In this document: in pieces, positions 23,290 to 36,560 of the stretch
Position numbering within the stretch: position 1 is the first letter of the stretch
How the letters are laid out: every line of letters starts with the position of its first letter
Origin: Rana temporaria
Lineage: Eukaryota > Chordata > Amphibia > Anura > Ranidae
Length of the DNA: 64,000 nt
Assembly: GCF_905171775.1 (NCBI RefSeq)
Contig: NC_053490.1
Coordinates: 522,903,022 to 522,967,021 of the forward strand
Direction of reading: 5' to 3'
The notes under the pieces: model-generated
Databases searched by the model: none
Seen by the model: the letters and a program-made list of their open reading frames with translations, nothing else
Told to the model about the DNA's origin: nothing
Program-made: the position numbers and the translations under genes

Positions 23290-25090
23290 TGCGTAGGAAA
23301 CATCGGAGGGGTGTACGAGACACGGGGGACATCGGGGGGGTGTGTGGTGACACGGGGGACATCGGGGGGGTGTGTGGTGACACGGGGGACATCGGAGGGG
23401 TGTGCGGTGACACGGGGGACATCGGAGGGGTGTGCGGTGACACGGGGGACATCGGAGGGGTGTGCGGTGACACGGGGGACATCGGAGGGGTGTGTGGTGA
23501 CACGGGGGACATCGGAGGGGTGTATGGTGACACGGGGGACATCGGGGGGTGTATGGTGACACGGGGGACATCGGGGGGTGTGTGGTGACACGGGGGACAT
23601 CGGAGGGGGGGTGTACGGTGACATGGGGGACATCGGAGGGGTGTGCGGTGACACGGGGGACATCGGAGGGGTGTACGGTGACACGGGGGACATCGGAGGG
23701 GTGTACGGTGACACGGGGGACATCGGAGGGGTGTATGGTGACACGGGGGACATCGGAGGGGTGTATGGTGACACGGGGGACATCGGAGGGGTGTGTGGTG
23801 ACACGGGGGACATCGGAGGGGTGTATGGTGACACGGGGGACATCGGAGGGGTGTGTGGTGACACGGGGACATCGGAGGGGTGTACGGTGACACGGGGGAC
23901 ATCGGAGGAGTGTACGGTGACACGGGGGACATCGGAGGAGTGTACGGTGACACGGGGGACATCGGAGGGGTGGGTGGTGACACGGGGGACATCGGAGAGG
24001 TGTACGGTGACACGGGGGACATTGGAGGGGTGTACGGTGACACGGGGGACATTGGAGGGGTGTGTGGTGACACGGGGGACATCGGAGAGGTGTGTGGTGA
24101 CATGGGGGACATCGGGGGGTGTATGGTGACACGGGGGACATCGGGGGGTGTATGGTGACACGGGGGACATCGGAGGGGTGTATGGTGACATGGGGGACAT
24201 CGGGGGGTGTATGGTGACACGGGGGACATCGGAGGGGTGTACGGTGACACAGGTGACATCGGAGGGGTGTACGGTGACACGGGGGACATCGGAGGGGTGT
24301 ACGAGACACGGGGGACATCGGAGGGGTGTGTGGTGACACTGGGGACATCGGAGGGGTGTACGGTGACACTGGGGACATCGGAGGGGTGTGCGGTGACACT
24401 GGGGACATCGGAGGGGTGTACGGTGACACGGGGGACATCGGAGGGGTGTATGGTGACACGGGGGACATCGGAGGGGTGTGTGGTGACACTGGGGACATCG
24501 GAGGGGTGTACGGTGACACTGGGGACATCGGAGGGGTGTGCGGTGACACTGGGGACATCGGAGGGGTGTACGGTGACACGGGGGACATCGGAGGGGTGTA
24601 TGGTGACACGGGGGACATCGGAGGGGTGTACGGTGACACGGGGGACATCGGAGGGGTGTGTGGTGACACGGGAGACATCGGAGGGGTGTGTGGTGACACG
24701 GGGGACATCGGAGGGGTGTGCGGTGACACGGGGGACATCGGAGGGGTGTGTGGGGACATCGGAGGGGTGTGTGGTGACACGGTGACACGGGGGACATCGG
24801 AGGGGTGTATGGTGACACTGGGGACATCGGAGGGGTGTATGGTGACACTGGGGACATCGGAGGGGTGTATGGTGACACGGGGGACATCGGAGGGGTGTAC
24901 GGTGACACGGGGGACATCGGAGGGGTGTGTGGTGACACGGGAGACATCGGAGGGGTGTGTGGTGACACGGGAGACATCGGAGGGGTGTGTGGTGACACGG
25001 GGGACATCGGAGGGGTGTGCGGTGACACTGGGGACATCGGAGGGGTGTATGGTGACACGGGGGACATCGGAGGGGTGTACGGTGACACTA
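23290..25090. repeat. 30-bp tandem array (about 60 copies)
   Basis: Units of 30 bp contain GGTGACACGGGGGACATCGG then AGGGGTGTGT. The period is a multiple of three, so up to 718-codon frames (minus) and Gly/Asp/Thr frames (plus) stay open; they are not genes. Confidence 0.95.
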
Positions 25091-25860
25091 TTATGGGAAG
25101 TTGGGGTGAATTGGGGTCAGAGGTCGGATGTATCACATGAGATGATTGCAGGTGAAGGAAGTTGTATCCGGTGTGATCTGTCATCTGTCCCCTCCCCCAC
25201 ATATCCATGGTGTCATCTGATGTAGAGATGTTTGTAAATAGATGATCTCTGTGCTGGGAATCCTGCATGCTGCTATCACTGACTTATTCTGAACATGCCA
25301 ACTGCCTGGCTGTCATGAGGATCCTCTGGCTTGAATGCGTTCCAATACAAACATGCAGATGAGGAATGCTGCTCTTTTCTAGGTTGTGTATATGATTTTA
25401 GTTATAAGACAGCGGCAGCCAGGAAACAAGCATTTTTCAGAAGAAGGTCAGTAATGGTGACCCACCCATCCCCCGCCCCCGTATTGAATTCAAAAGAGGT
25501 TTTCTTTGAGATTTAAAGGGCCGGTACTTCAAGCTGTGTGTGAAAGCAGCTTATATTGTGAAAGGGTTAGACCATCTGATCTTATGCTTCCCTCCCCCAT
25601 CTCATTCTTCTGTGGGTGTCGCAGGAACAGGAAGTGAAAGAAAGTTTCCACAGTGGGGTCACAAGACAGAAATAAAAGACTGAGAAATGATTGTATGTCT
25701 ATTTGTAACCATCATCTGTCATAGACACCCAGCAGGTCTGTCTGATCTAAAGGGGGCGGGGATAGTTTTTATGAATTGATGTTGGGGCCCTAAAGACGAC
25801 GCACATCAATGCATGACGTAACCTACGCAGGTGAACAAGTACTAAAATAGATAGTAGTCG
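25091..25860. other. Spacer with an old repeat fragment
   Basis: 25275-25510 has GCCAACTGCCTGGCTGTCAT and similar text, which I associate with a common amphibian repeat. The rest is unassigned. No exon with convincing splice signals was seen. Confidence 0.4.
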
Positions 25861-25861
25861 C

Positions 25862-28800
25862 CACGTGTTTGCTGGTGTCTGTAGTTCGCCACGTGTTGCT
25901 GGCGTCTGTAGTTCGCCACGTGTTGCTGGCGTCTGTAGTTCGCCACGTGTTGCTGGCGTCTGTAGTTCGCCACGTGTTGCTGGCGTCTGTAGTTCGCCAC
26001 GTGTTGCAGGTGTCTGTCGTTCGCCACGTGTTGCTGGTGTCTGTAGTTCGCCACGTGTTTGCTGGCGTCTGTAGTTCGCCACGTGTTTGCTGGTTTCTGT
26101 AGTTCGCCACGTGTTGCTGGCGTCTGTAGTTCGCCACGTGTTGCTGGCGTCTGTAGTTCGCCACGTGTTTGCTGGCGTCTGTAGTTCGCCACGTGTTGCT
26201 GGTTTCTGTAGTTCGCCACGTGTTGCTGGTGTCTGTAGTTCGCCACGTGTTTGCTGGCGTCTGTAGTTCGCCACGTGTTGCTGGTTTCTGTAGTTCGCCA
26301 CGTGTTGCTGGTGTCTGTAGTTCGCCACGTGTTGCTGGTGTCTGTAGTTCGCCACGTGTTGCTGGTGTCTGTAGTTCGCCACGTGTTGCTGGTGTCTGTA
26401 GTTCCCCACGTGTTGCTGGTGTCTGTAGTTCCCCACGTGTTGCTGGTGTCTGTAGTTCCCCACGTGTTGCTGGTGTCTGTAGTTCCCCACGTGTTGCTGG
26501 TGTCTGTAGTTCGCCACGTGTTGCTGGTGTCTGTAGTTCGCCACGTGTTGCTGGTGTCTGTAGTTCGCCATGTGTTTGGTGTCTGTAGTTCGCCACGTGT
26601 TGCTGGTGTTTGTGGTTCGCCACGTGTTGCTGGTGTCTGTAGTTCGCCACGTGTTGCTGGTGTCTGTAGTTCGCCACGTGTTGCTGGTGTTTGTGGTTCG
26701 CCACGTGTTGCTGGTGTCTGTAGTTCGCCACGTGTTGCTGGTGTCTGTAGTTCGCCACGTGTTTGCTGGTTTCTGTAGTTCGCCACGTGTTTGCTGGTGT
26801 CTGTAGTTCGCCACGTGTTTGCTGGTGTCTGTAGTTCGCCACGTGTTGCTGGTGTCTGTAGTTCGCCACGTGTTTGCTGGTGTCTGTAGTTCGCCACGTG
26901 TTTGCTGGTGTCTGTAGTTCGCCACGTGTTGCTGGTGTCTGTAGTTCGCCACGTGTTTGCTGGTGTCTGTAGTTCGCCACGTGTTTGCTGGTTTCTGTAG
27001 TTCGCCACGTGTTGCTGGTGTCTGTAGTTCGCCACGTGTTGCTGGTGTCTGTAGTTCGCCACGTGTTTGCTGGTGTCTGTAGTTCGCCACGTGTTTGCTG
27101 GTGTCTGTAGTTCGCCACGTGTTTGCTGGTGTCTGTAGTTCGCCACGTGTTTGCTGGTGTCTGTAGTTCGCCACGTGTTTGCTGGTTTCTGTAGTTCGCC
27201 ACGTGTTGCTGGTGTCTGTAGTTCGCCACGTGTTTGCTGGTTTCTGTAGTTCGCCACGTGTTGCTGGTGTCTGTAGTTCGCCACGTGTTTGCTGGTTTCT
27301 GTAGTTCGCCACGTGTTGCTGGTGTCTGTAGTTCGCCAAGTGTTGCTGGTGTCTGTAGTTCGCCACGTGTTTGCTGGTGTCTGTAGTTCGCCACGTGTTT
27401 GCTGGTGTCTGTAGTTCGCCACGTGTTGCTGGTGTCTGTCGTTCGCCACGTGTTTGCTGGTTTCTGTAGTTCGCCACGTGTTGCTGGTTTCTGTAGTTCG
27501 CCACGTGTTGCTGGTGTCTGTAGTTTGCCACGTGTTGCTGGTGTCTGTAGTTCGCCACGTGTTGCTGGTTTCTGTAGTTCGCCACGTGTTTGCTGGTTTC
27601 TGTAGTTCGCCACGTGTTGCTGGTTTCTGTAGTTCGCCACGTGTTGCTGGTTTCTGTAGTTCGCCACGTGTTGCTGGTGTCTGTAGTTCGCCACGTGTTT
27701 GCTGGTGTCTGTAGTTCGCCACGTGTTGCTGGCGTCTGTAGTTCGCCACGTGTTGCTGGCGTCTGTAGTTCGCCACGTGTTGCTGGCGTCTGTAGTTCGC
27801 CACGTGTTGCTGGCGTCTGTAGTTCGCCACGTGTTGCTGGCGTCTGTAGTTCGCCACGTGTTGCTGGCGTCTGTAGTTCGCCACGTGTTGCTGGCGTCTG
27901 TAGTTCGCCACGTGTTGCTGGCGTCTGTAGTTTGCCACGTGTTGCTGGCGTCTGTAGTTCGCCACGTGTTTGCTGGCGTCTGTAGTTCGCCACGTGTTGC
28001 TGGCGTCTGTAGTTCGCCACGTGTTGCTGGCGTCTGTAGTTCCCCACGTGTTGCTGGTGTCTGTAGTTCGCCACGTGTTTGCTGGTGTCTGTAGTTCGCC
28101 ACGTGTTGCTGGTGTCTGTAGTTCGCCATGTGTTTGGTGTCTGTGGTTCGCCACGTGTTGCTGGTGTCTGTGGTTCGCCACGTGTTGCTGGTGTCTGTGG
28201 TTCGCTACGTGTTGCTGGTGTCTGTGGTTCGCCACGTGTTGCTGGTGTCTGTAGTTCGCCACGTGTTTGCTGGTTTCTGTAGTTCGCCACGTGTTGCTGG
28301 TGTTTGTGGTTCGCCACGTGTTTGCTGGTGTCTGTAGTTCGCCACGTGTTGCTGGTGTCTGTAGTTCGCCACGTGTTGCTGGTGTCTGTAGTTCGCCACG
28401 TGTTTGCTGGTTTCTGTAGTTCGCCACGTGTTGCTGGTGTCTGTAGTTCGCCACGTGTTGCTGGTGTCTGTAGTTCGCCACGTGTTGCTGGTTTCTGTAG
28501 TTCGCCACGTGTTGCTGGTGTCTGTAGTTCGCCACGTGTTTGCTGGTTTCTGTAGTTCGCCACGTGTTGCTGGTGTCTGTAGTTCGCCACGTGTTTGCTG
28601 GTTTCTGTAGTTCGCCACGTGTTGCTGGTGTCTGTAGTTCGCCAAGTGTTGCTGGTGTCTGTAGTTCGCCACGTGTTTGCTGGTGTCTGTAGTTCGCCAC
28701 GTGTTTGCTGGTGTCTGTAGTTCGCCACGTGTTGCTGGTGTCTGTCGTTCGGCACGTGTTTGCTGGTTTCTGTAGTTCGCCACGTGTTGCTGGTTTCTGT

Positions 28801-29785
28801 AGTTCGCCACGTGTTGCTGGTGTCTGTAGTTTGCCACGTGTTGCTGGTGTCTGTAGTTCGCCACGTGTTGCTGGTTTCTGTAGTTCGCCACGTGTTGCTG
28901 GTGTCTGTAGTTCGCCACGTGTTTGCTGGTGTCTGTAGTTCGCCACGTGTTTGCTGGTGTCTGTAGTTCGCCACGTGTTGCTGGCGTCTGTAGTTCGCCA
29001 CGTGTTGCTGGCGTCTGTAGTTCGCCACGTGTTGCTGGCGTCTGTAGTTCGCCACGTGTTGCTGGCGTCTGTAGTTCGCCACGTGTTGCTGGCGTCTGTA
29101 GTTCGCCACGTGTTGCTGGCGTCTGTAGTTCGCCACGTGTTGCTGGCGTCTGTAGTTCGCCACGTGTTGCTGGCGTCTGTAGTTCGCCACGTGTTGCTGG
29201 CGTCTGTAGTTCGCCACGTGTTGCTGGTGTCTGTAGTTCCCCACGTGTTGCTGGTGTCTGTAGTTCGCCACGTGTTTGCTGGTGTCTGTAGTTCGCCACG
29301 TGTTGCTGGTGTCTGTAGTTCGCCATGTGTTTGGTGTCTGTGGTTCGCCACGTGTTGCTGGTGTCTGTGGTTCGCCACGTGTTTGCTGGTGTCTGTAGTT
29401 CGCTACGTGTTGCTGGTGTCTGTAGTTCGCCACGTGTTGCTGGTGTTTGTGGTTCGCCACGTGTTTGCTGGTGTCTGTGGTTCGCCACGTGTTGCTGGTG
29501 TCTGTAGTTCGCCACGTGTTGCTGGTGTCTGTAGTTCGCCACGTGTTTGCTGGTTTCTGTAGTTCGCCACGTGTTGCTGGTGTCTGTAGTTCGCCACGTG
29601 TTTGCTGGTTTCTGTAGTTCGCCACGTGTTGCTGGTGTCTGTAGTTCGCCAAGTGTTGCTGGTGTCTGTAGTTCGCCACGTGTTTGCTGGTGTCTGTAGT
29701 TCGCCACGTGTTTGCTGGTGTCTGTAGTTCGCCACGTGTTGCTGGTGTCTGTAGTTCGCCACGTGTTGCTGGTGTCTGTAGTTCA
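25862..29785. repeat. 27/28-bp E-box minisatellite (about 140 copies)
   Basis: Units contain GTAGTTCGCCACGTGTTGCT then GGTGTCT. Most hold the palindromic hexamer CACGTG. Variants: GGCGTCT runs, TTTGCTGG (28 bp), CCATGTG and CCAAGTG. The 27-bp period leaves the minus strand open for 1310 codons with a 9-residue ANYRHQQHV repeat. That frame runs past the array by chance and is not a gene. Confidence 0.95.
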
Positions 29786-30040
29786 GCAGTTGCCGATCGC
29801 TCCGCCTGCCGTGAAGTATCCCGGTAAACACGGAAACTTCTGCCGGGTATTTCTGAGTATTACAAAGTGTTCTTTCAGACAGGAATAACTCGTATTTTTT
29901 CTGGAGAACGCCTCAAACTTCTCTGTTCCCTGAATGGAGCTTTCATGAAGCGTCTCCACCTTCCGAGAGAGTGATGTGTGAGGGACATGGTTCCCGGCAC
30001 TGTGCGGGAAACTCCCATTCCATCAATATAACCAACATCA
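29786..30040. other. Unassigned spacer
   Basis: Unique-looking sequence between two arrays. No supported gene. Confidence 0.3.
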
Positions 30041-31165
30041 TCCAGAGACAACTGCCCCACTCCATCCTGTGACAACTGCCCCACTCCACCCAGAGACAAC
30101 TGCCCCACTCCACCCAGAGACAACTGCCCCACTCCACCCAGAGACAACTGCCCCACTCCACCCAGAGACAACTGCCCCACTCCACCCAGAGACAACTGCC
30201 CCACTCCACCCAGAGACAACTGCCCCACTCCACCCAGAGACAACTGCCCCACTCCACCCACAACCGCAAACTGCCCCACTCCACCCACAACCGCAAACTG
30301 CCCCACTCCACCCACAACCGCAAACTGCCCCACTCCACCCACAACTAGAATCTGCCCCACTCCACCCACAACTAGAATCTGCCCCACTCCACCCACAACT
30401 AGAATCTGCCCCACTCCACCCACAACCGGAAACTGCCCCACTCCACCCACAACCGGAAACTGCCCCACTCCACCCACAACCAGAAACTGCCCCACTCCAC
30501 CCACAACTAGAATCTGCCCCACTCCGCCCACAACTAGAATCTGCCCCACTCCGCCCACAACCAGGGCTGTGGAGTCGGTAGATAAATGTTCCGACTCCGA
30601 CTCCTTAGTTTTATGTACCTCCGACTCCCCGACTCCTCTGTATTAATATGCAAATGTATTTTATACATTCCTTGAGGGAAAGAAACGCAACCTATCACAG
30701 GACTACTAGCTGGGAAGCCAACAGTCTACTGTATTGCACAGTTTACGCAAAAGACAAACACAATGAAAACAAAGTTTTATAAAAAAAACTATTTATTCCA
30801 ATCTAAATTTAGTAGGAGTCGGAGTCGGAGTGGGTGCATTGTTTGCCGACTCCGACTCCAGGTACCCAAAATTTCCTCCGACTCCTCGACTCCGACTCCA
30901 CAGCCCTGCCCACAACTAATACTAAAACTGACCCACTCCGCCCACATCTAGAAACTGACCCACTCCACCCACAACTAATACAAAAACTGACCCACTCTGC
31001 CCACAACTAGAATCTGCCCCACTCTGCCCACAACTAGAATCTGCCCCACTCTGCCCACAACTAGAATCTGCCCCACTCTGCCCACAACTAGAATCTGCCC
31101 ACAACTATTACAAAAACTGACCCACTCCACCCACAACTAGAAACCTGACCCACTCCACCCACGAC
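30041..31165. repeat. 24/27-bp tandem array interrupted by a hAT
   Basis: Units CCCCACTCCACCC plus AGAGACAACTG (24 bp) or ACAACCGCAAACTG (27 bp). The array is continuous once 30562-30908 and one copy of CCCACAAC are removed. Confidence 0.9.
30562..30908. mobile_element. 347-bp hAT-like element, target duplication CCCACAAC
   Basis: Termini CAGGGCTGTGGAGTCGG and CCGACTCCACAGCCCTG-type ends. Identical 8-bp flanks lie at 30554-30561 and 30909-30916. GGAGTCGGAGTCGG subrepeats occur inside both ends. No coding capacity. Confidence 0.85.
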
Positions 31166-31339
31166 TAATACTTAAGCTTGGCAGAATCGTTGGGGAGTTT
31201 ATCAGTTTGAGACTCCAGTCATGAGATGTCAGCACCCCGGCTTCTTCCTGTCCACCTGGGACTTTTGGGTGTTCCCACAAACCTTTGTGTATTCCTTTTT
31301 TACATTTTTCATAATTTAAAATTGATATAAAAATCCAAT

Positions 31340-32842
31340 ACCTGGGAACTCCGCACAGGGATGGTGAGAACTTTTCATAATGGGCACAGCGGGTGTACAG
31401 ACCCAGGAACTCGGCACAGGGATGGTGGGAACCCCTTATAATGGGCACAGCAGGTGTACAGACCCAGGAACTCGGCACAGGGATGGTGGGAACCCCTCAT
31501 AATGGGCACAGCAGGTGTACAGACCCGTGAACGCGGCACAGGTGTGGTGGGAACCCCTCATAATGGGCACAGCAAGTGTACAGACCCGGGAACTCCGCAC
31601 ATGGATGGTGGGAACCCCTTATAATGGGCACAGCAGGTGTACAGACCCGGGAACTCCGCACAGGGATGGTGAGAACCCTTCATAGTGGGCACAGCAAGTG
31701 TACAGACCCGGGAACTCCGCACAGGGATGGTGGAACCCCTTATAATGGGCACAGCAGGTGTACAGACCCGGGAACTCCGCACAGGGATGGTGGAACCCCT
31801 TATAATGGGCACAGCGGGTGTACAGACCCGGGAACTCCGCACAGGGATGGTGGAACCCCTTATAATGGGCACAGCAAGTGTACAGACCCGGGAACTCGGC
31901 ACAGGGATGGTGGAACCCCTTATAATGGGCACAGCAGGTGTACAGACCCGGGAACTCGGCACAGGGATGGTGGGAACCCCTCGTAATGGGCACAGCAGGT
32001 GTACAGACCCGGGAACTCGGCACAGGGATGGTGGGAACCCCTTATAATGGGCACAGCGGGTGTACAGACCTGGGAACTCAGCACAGGGATGGTGGGAACC
32101 CCTCATAATGGGAACATCAGGTGTACAGGCATGGGAACTCAGTACAGGGATGGTGGGAACCCCTTATAATGGGCACAGCGGGTGTACAGACCCGGGAACT
32201 CAGCACAGGGATGGTGGGAACCCCTTATAATGGGCACAGCGGGTGTACAGACCCGGGAACGCGGCACAGGGATGGTGGGAACCCCTTATAATGGGCACAG
32301 CGGGTGTACAGACCCGGGAACGCCGCACAGGGATGGTGGGAACCCCTTATAATGGGCACAGCGGGTGTACAGACCCGGGAACTCAGCACAGGGATGGTGG
32401 GAACCCCTTATAATGGGCACAGCGGGTGTACAGACCCGGGAACTCAGCACTGGGATGGTGGGAACCCCTCATAATGGGCACATCAGGTGTACAGGCATGG
32501 GAACTCAGCACAGGGATGGTGAGAACCCTTCATAATGGGCACAACAAGTGTACAGACCCGGGAACTCGGCACAGGGATGGTGGAACCCCTTATAATGGGC
32601 ACAGCAGATGTACAGACCCGGGAACGCGGCACAGGGATGGTGAGAACCCTTCATAGTGGGCACAGTAGGTGTACAGACCCGGGAACGCGGCACAGGGATG
32701 GTGGGAACCCCTTATAATGGGCACAGCGGGTGTACAGACCCGGGAACTCAGCACAGGGATGGTGGGAACCCCTTATAATGGGCACAGCAGGTGTACAGAC
32801 CTGGGAACTCCGCACAGGGATGGTGGGAACCCCTCATAATGG
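31340..32842. repeat. 60/61-bp tandem array (about 25 copies)
   Basis: Units contain GGTGTACAGACCCGGGAACT, GGGATGGTGGGAACC and CTTATAATGGGCACAG. Open frames across it are artefacts. Confidence 0.95.
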
Positions 32843-32994
32843 GAGGAGGAAATAATAAATGTTTGCTTTTGGGATTGCTACAATTTTAAGGCAGCCAATT
32901 CAAATGCATGCCCGAAAGAAGAGGTAAGGGGGCGAGGCGCTGGACCTGGATCTCTCACCATGAGAAGTCCTAAGCTCAGCCCAATGGTTAAGAT

Positions 32995-33729
32995 GGGCTG
33001 GATTCAAGAAGCAATTGCGCCTGTGTAACCATAGTTACACAGCGCAATTGCTTACTTGCCCCGGCGTAACGAATGCTCCTGATTCAGGAACCTCGTTACG
33101 CCGACTGCAGCCTAAGATATGCGCGGCATAAGGCTCTTATGCCCGCATATCTTAGGCTGCATTCTTGCGATGGCCGTTAAGGGGGCGTTCACGTTGTGCT
33201 CAGCGTATAGTATGCAAATTGCATACTAATGCCGATTCACAACGTTACGCGAGCCCTTTGTACGCAGTTTACGTTGCTTCCGTACGTCGGTTTTTGCGTA
33301 AGGCTGCCCCTGCTATTAGCAGGGGCAGCCAATGTTACGTATACCTGTCGTTCCCGCGTCGCGAAATTTCAAATTTACGTAGTTTGCGTAAGTGATTCGT
33401 GAATGGCGCTGGACGCCATTCACGTTCACTTTGAAGCAAATGACGTCCTTGCGACGTCATTTGCCGCAATGCACGTGGGGAAAGTTTCCCGATGGAGCAT
33501 GCGCTCTACGATCGGCGCGGGAATGCGCCTAATTTAAATGATTCCCGCCCCCTACGGGATCATTTAAATTGCGCGCGCTTACGCCAGGCATTTTGCCGAC
33601 GCGCCCACGCAATTTACGGAGCTACTGCTCCGTGAATCAAGGGCACTGCAGTAAATTTGCGGGGGCGCAGGGCAAAAACGTTGCCCTGCGCTTCCGTAAA
33701 AAAAGCGCAAAACTACCTGAATCCAGCCC
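32995..33729. mobile_element. Foldback element
   Basis: Termini GGGCTGGATTCA and TGAATCCAGCCC. The 3-bp flanks GAT and AAT differ by one base. It is a diverged subfamily with GCAATTGCG inner arms. Confidence 0.7.
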
Positions 33730-34389
33730 AATGTGTATGATTAATGAAACGCGCCAGGACGCCAATGTCTGAATGGGCCCTACAGAAGAGTCAGTTGGCG
33801 GTGATCTCCGCTCCCTGTGTTTTGGCACACGTGAGAATTTAGTGACGCCAATGTTATGATTCGTATAATCAGCTGTGAGATCAGAAGACATTTATCGTGT
33901 GAATCATTTTCCTGCCCTAAGGAATGTCTTTGCTCGGGTCTTCTCGGGGTTTAGAGGTGAGCTGTGTGTTTCCACAACATGACTAGGAAGCGTGCCAGCC
34001 TTATCTGGCAGATGATTAAATATTACTTATCCACAGAACTATGCCGGCTGAACATAAACCGTCATCTCGTCTGTTACTAATGGAGTCAATGTAGCAAGTC
34101 GTCAACGTACCCAGTCCTAGATCAGTCTATGGGACTGCGAGAAAACACGGCGCTGGAGCAGATCAACGCACAAGGTGCTGATTTCACTATCGACTAAGCA
34201 TTGAAATCTGCCGCAGGCGACACGTGACCTCACACCAACGCGTAATAAACGAGAGGTGCACTGAGCCGAAAATGTTGGGGCCGAAATCGAAAAATTTAGG
34301 AGGCACTTTGACAAAACGCAAAAGGACAGTTTTTAAAAAATATATATATATATTTTTATATATAAAATTGTATTCTATTCAACTTTTAA
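33730..34389. other. Non-repetitive island, candidate conserved non-coding element
   Basis: About 550 bp of balanced sequence without a recognised repeat; includes CAGATGATTAAATATTAC. Function unknown. Confidence 0.3.
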
Positions 34390-35336
34390 TTAACCACTTA
34401 AGACCCAGACCTTTAGGCAGCTAAAGGACCCGGCCAGTTTTTGCGATTCGGCACGGTGTCGCTTTAACTGACAATTGCGCGGTCGTGCGACGTGGCTCCC
34501 AAACAAAATTGGCGTCCTTTTTTTTCCCACAAATAGAGCTTTCTTTTGGGGGTATTTGATCTCCTCTGCGGTTTTTATTTTTTGCGCTATAAACAAAAAT
34601 AGAGCGCCAATTTTGAAAAAAATGCAATATTTTTGACTTTTTTTATAATAAATATCCCCCAAAAAGATATAAAACATCATTTTTTTCCCTCAGTTTAGGC
34701 TGATACGTATTCTTCTACCTATTTTTGGTAAAAAAAAAATCGCAATAAGCGTTTATCGATTGGTTTGCGCAAAATTTATAGCGTTTACAAAAAAGGGGAT
34801 AGTTTTTTTGCATTTTTATAAAAAAATTTTTTTTTACTACTAATGGCGGTGATCAGCGTTTTTTTTTTTTTTCGTGACTGCGACATTATGGCGGACACTC
34901 AGGACAATTTTGACACATTTGTGGGACCATTGTAATTTTCACAGCAAAAAATGCATTGTTTACTGTGAAAATGACAATTGTAGTTTGGGAGTTAACCACA
35001 AGGGGGCGCTGAAGGGGTTAAGTGTGACCTCATTTGTGTTTCTAACTGTAGGGGGGTGTGGCTGTAGGTGTGACGTCATCGATTGTGTTTCCCTATAAAA
35101 GGGAACACACGATCGATGACAGCGCCACAGTGAAGAACGTTCTTTAGCTCCGGGGACCGATCGCAGGACTCCAGCGGCAACCGGGTCCACAAATCCCGCG
35201 GCCACGGAGCTTCGGACCGGGCCGCGCATACGCGACCCCACGGCTGGGCTTAAAGAGCCACGTACATGTACGTGGATGTGCCCAGCCGTGCCATTCTGCG
35301 ACGTATAACGGCGTGAAGGGGTCCTTAAGTGGTTAA
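34390..35336 (+). mobile_element. Complete TTAA element, family A
   Basis: TTAA at 34390-34393 and 35333-35336. Termini CCACTTAAGACC and GTCCTTAAGTGG. The body has TTTAACTGACAATTGCGCGG, ATTTTTTGCGCTATAAAC, CAGTTTAGGCTGATACGTA and GCGACATTATGGCGGACAC. It is a good reference copy. Confidence 0.85.
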
Positions 35337-35851
35337 TATGAATTTAAATGAATATACATTTATTGTCGGCCATTATCGGCACCTTTTTTAGAGCAAGAAA
35401 AATTCAAGAAAAACGAGTTCCACCCGTTTTTTAAAAAAAAAACACATTCCCCTGCCCCACCGTCCAACGATGCGGGCGCCCGGAGCCTCGCTCCTCTCCC
35501 CCTTCCTCTCCGGGGCGCCGTCATAGCAACTGTGGGCACCCAGCTGTGACAGTTTACGGCTCCACGGCCAGGCGCGCACTGCGCAATGTGCGAGTCGCTC
35601 TGCTATTGGCTAGTCAATCTTCTGGGACCTGTGACATGTCCCAGAAGATTGCTGGCAGGGAGGGGCCGCCTATGGCGAGAGGAGGAGTCACCTAGGCGGC
35701 CAAAAAGAGGAAGAAGGAAGTGGGAAAGGAAGTACCACTTAAAAGAAGTTACCAACTCCCCCCCCAAAAATAAAATGACATGCCAAATGTGGAATGTAAG
35801 GGGTCGAGGAGTGCTTAAAATGGAAGTTCCACTTTTGGGTGGAACTCCGCT
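35337..35851. other. Unassigned, ending in a TTAA-element terminus
   Basis: GC-rich middle; the end GGGTGGAACTCCGCTTTAA looks like the right terminus of a TTAA family related to 40780-41297. No gene. Confidence 0.4.
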
Positions 35852-36560
35852 TTAAGGACCGGAAGGATTTGCCCCCTTAATGACCAGGCCATTTTCTGCG
35901 TCGCTTTAACTGACAATTGCCCGGTCACACGACGCTGTACACAAACAAAATCTATGTCATTTTTTCCCACAAATAGAGCTTTCTTTTGGTGGTATTTGAT
36001 CACCTCTGCGGTTTTTCTTTTTTGCGCTATAAACAAAAACATTTTTTGCTATTATAAATATCCACAAACAATTTAAATATTCATCAGTTTAGGCCAATAT
36101 GTATTCTTCTACATATTTTTGGTATGGCATTTTTATTATTATTTTGATTTTTATAACTTTTTTTTTTACTAGTAAATGCGATTTTTAGCAGGACTGCGAC
36201 ATTGTGGCAGACGCATCGGACACTTTTGACACTTTTTTGGGGACAATTGACATTTATTCAGCGATCAGAGCTAAAAATAGACACTGATTACTGTATAAAA
36301 TGTCACTGGCAAAGAAGTGGTTAACACTAGGGGGCGATCAAGGGGTTAGGTGTTCCCTAGGGAGGTGTTTCTAACTATAGGGGGGGGGAGGGGACTGATC
36401 ACTAGGAACAGCAGTTCTCTATCTACTTCCCTGACAGAACGGGGATCTGTCTGTTTACATTGATTTACAGGTACGTTGATTTGCCCAGCCGCGCCATTCT
36501 GCCGACGTGTGTACTGACCATTTCGTGCTTGTGTGATTGGCCCACTAATTTTCCCAGAAG
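35852..36560 (+). mobile_element. TTAA element, family A, partial
   Basis: Family body from AAGGACCGGAAGGATTTGCC through CAGTTTAGGCCAATATGTA and GACATTGTGGCAGACGC. The right terminus is degraded. Confidence 0.65.

Noticed and set aside
23112..25268. 718-codon Pro/Ser/His-rich frame resembling a structural protein
   Set aside because: It follows the 30-bp array; opposite-strand frames are equally open.
25747..29679. 1310-codon minus-strand open frame with a 9-residue repeat
   Set aside because: It follows the 27-bp minisatellite, and other frames on both strands are also long and open. No start context, domain or splice support.
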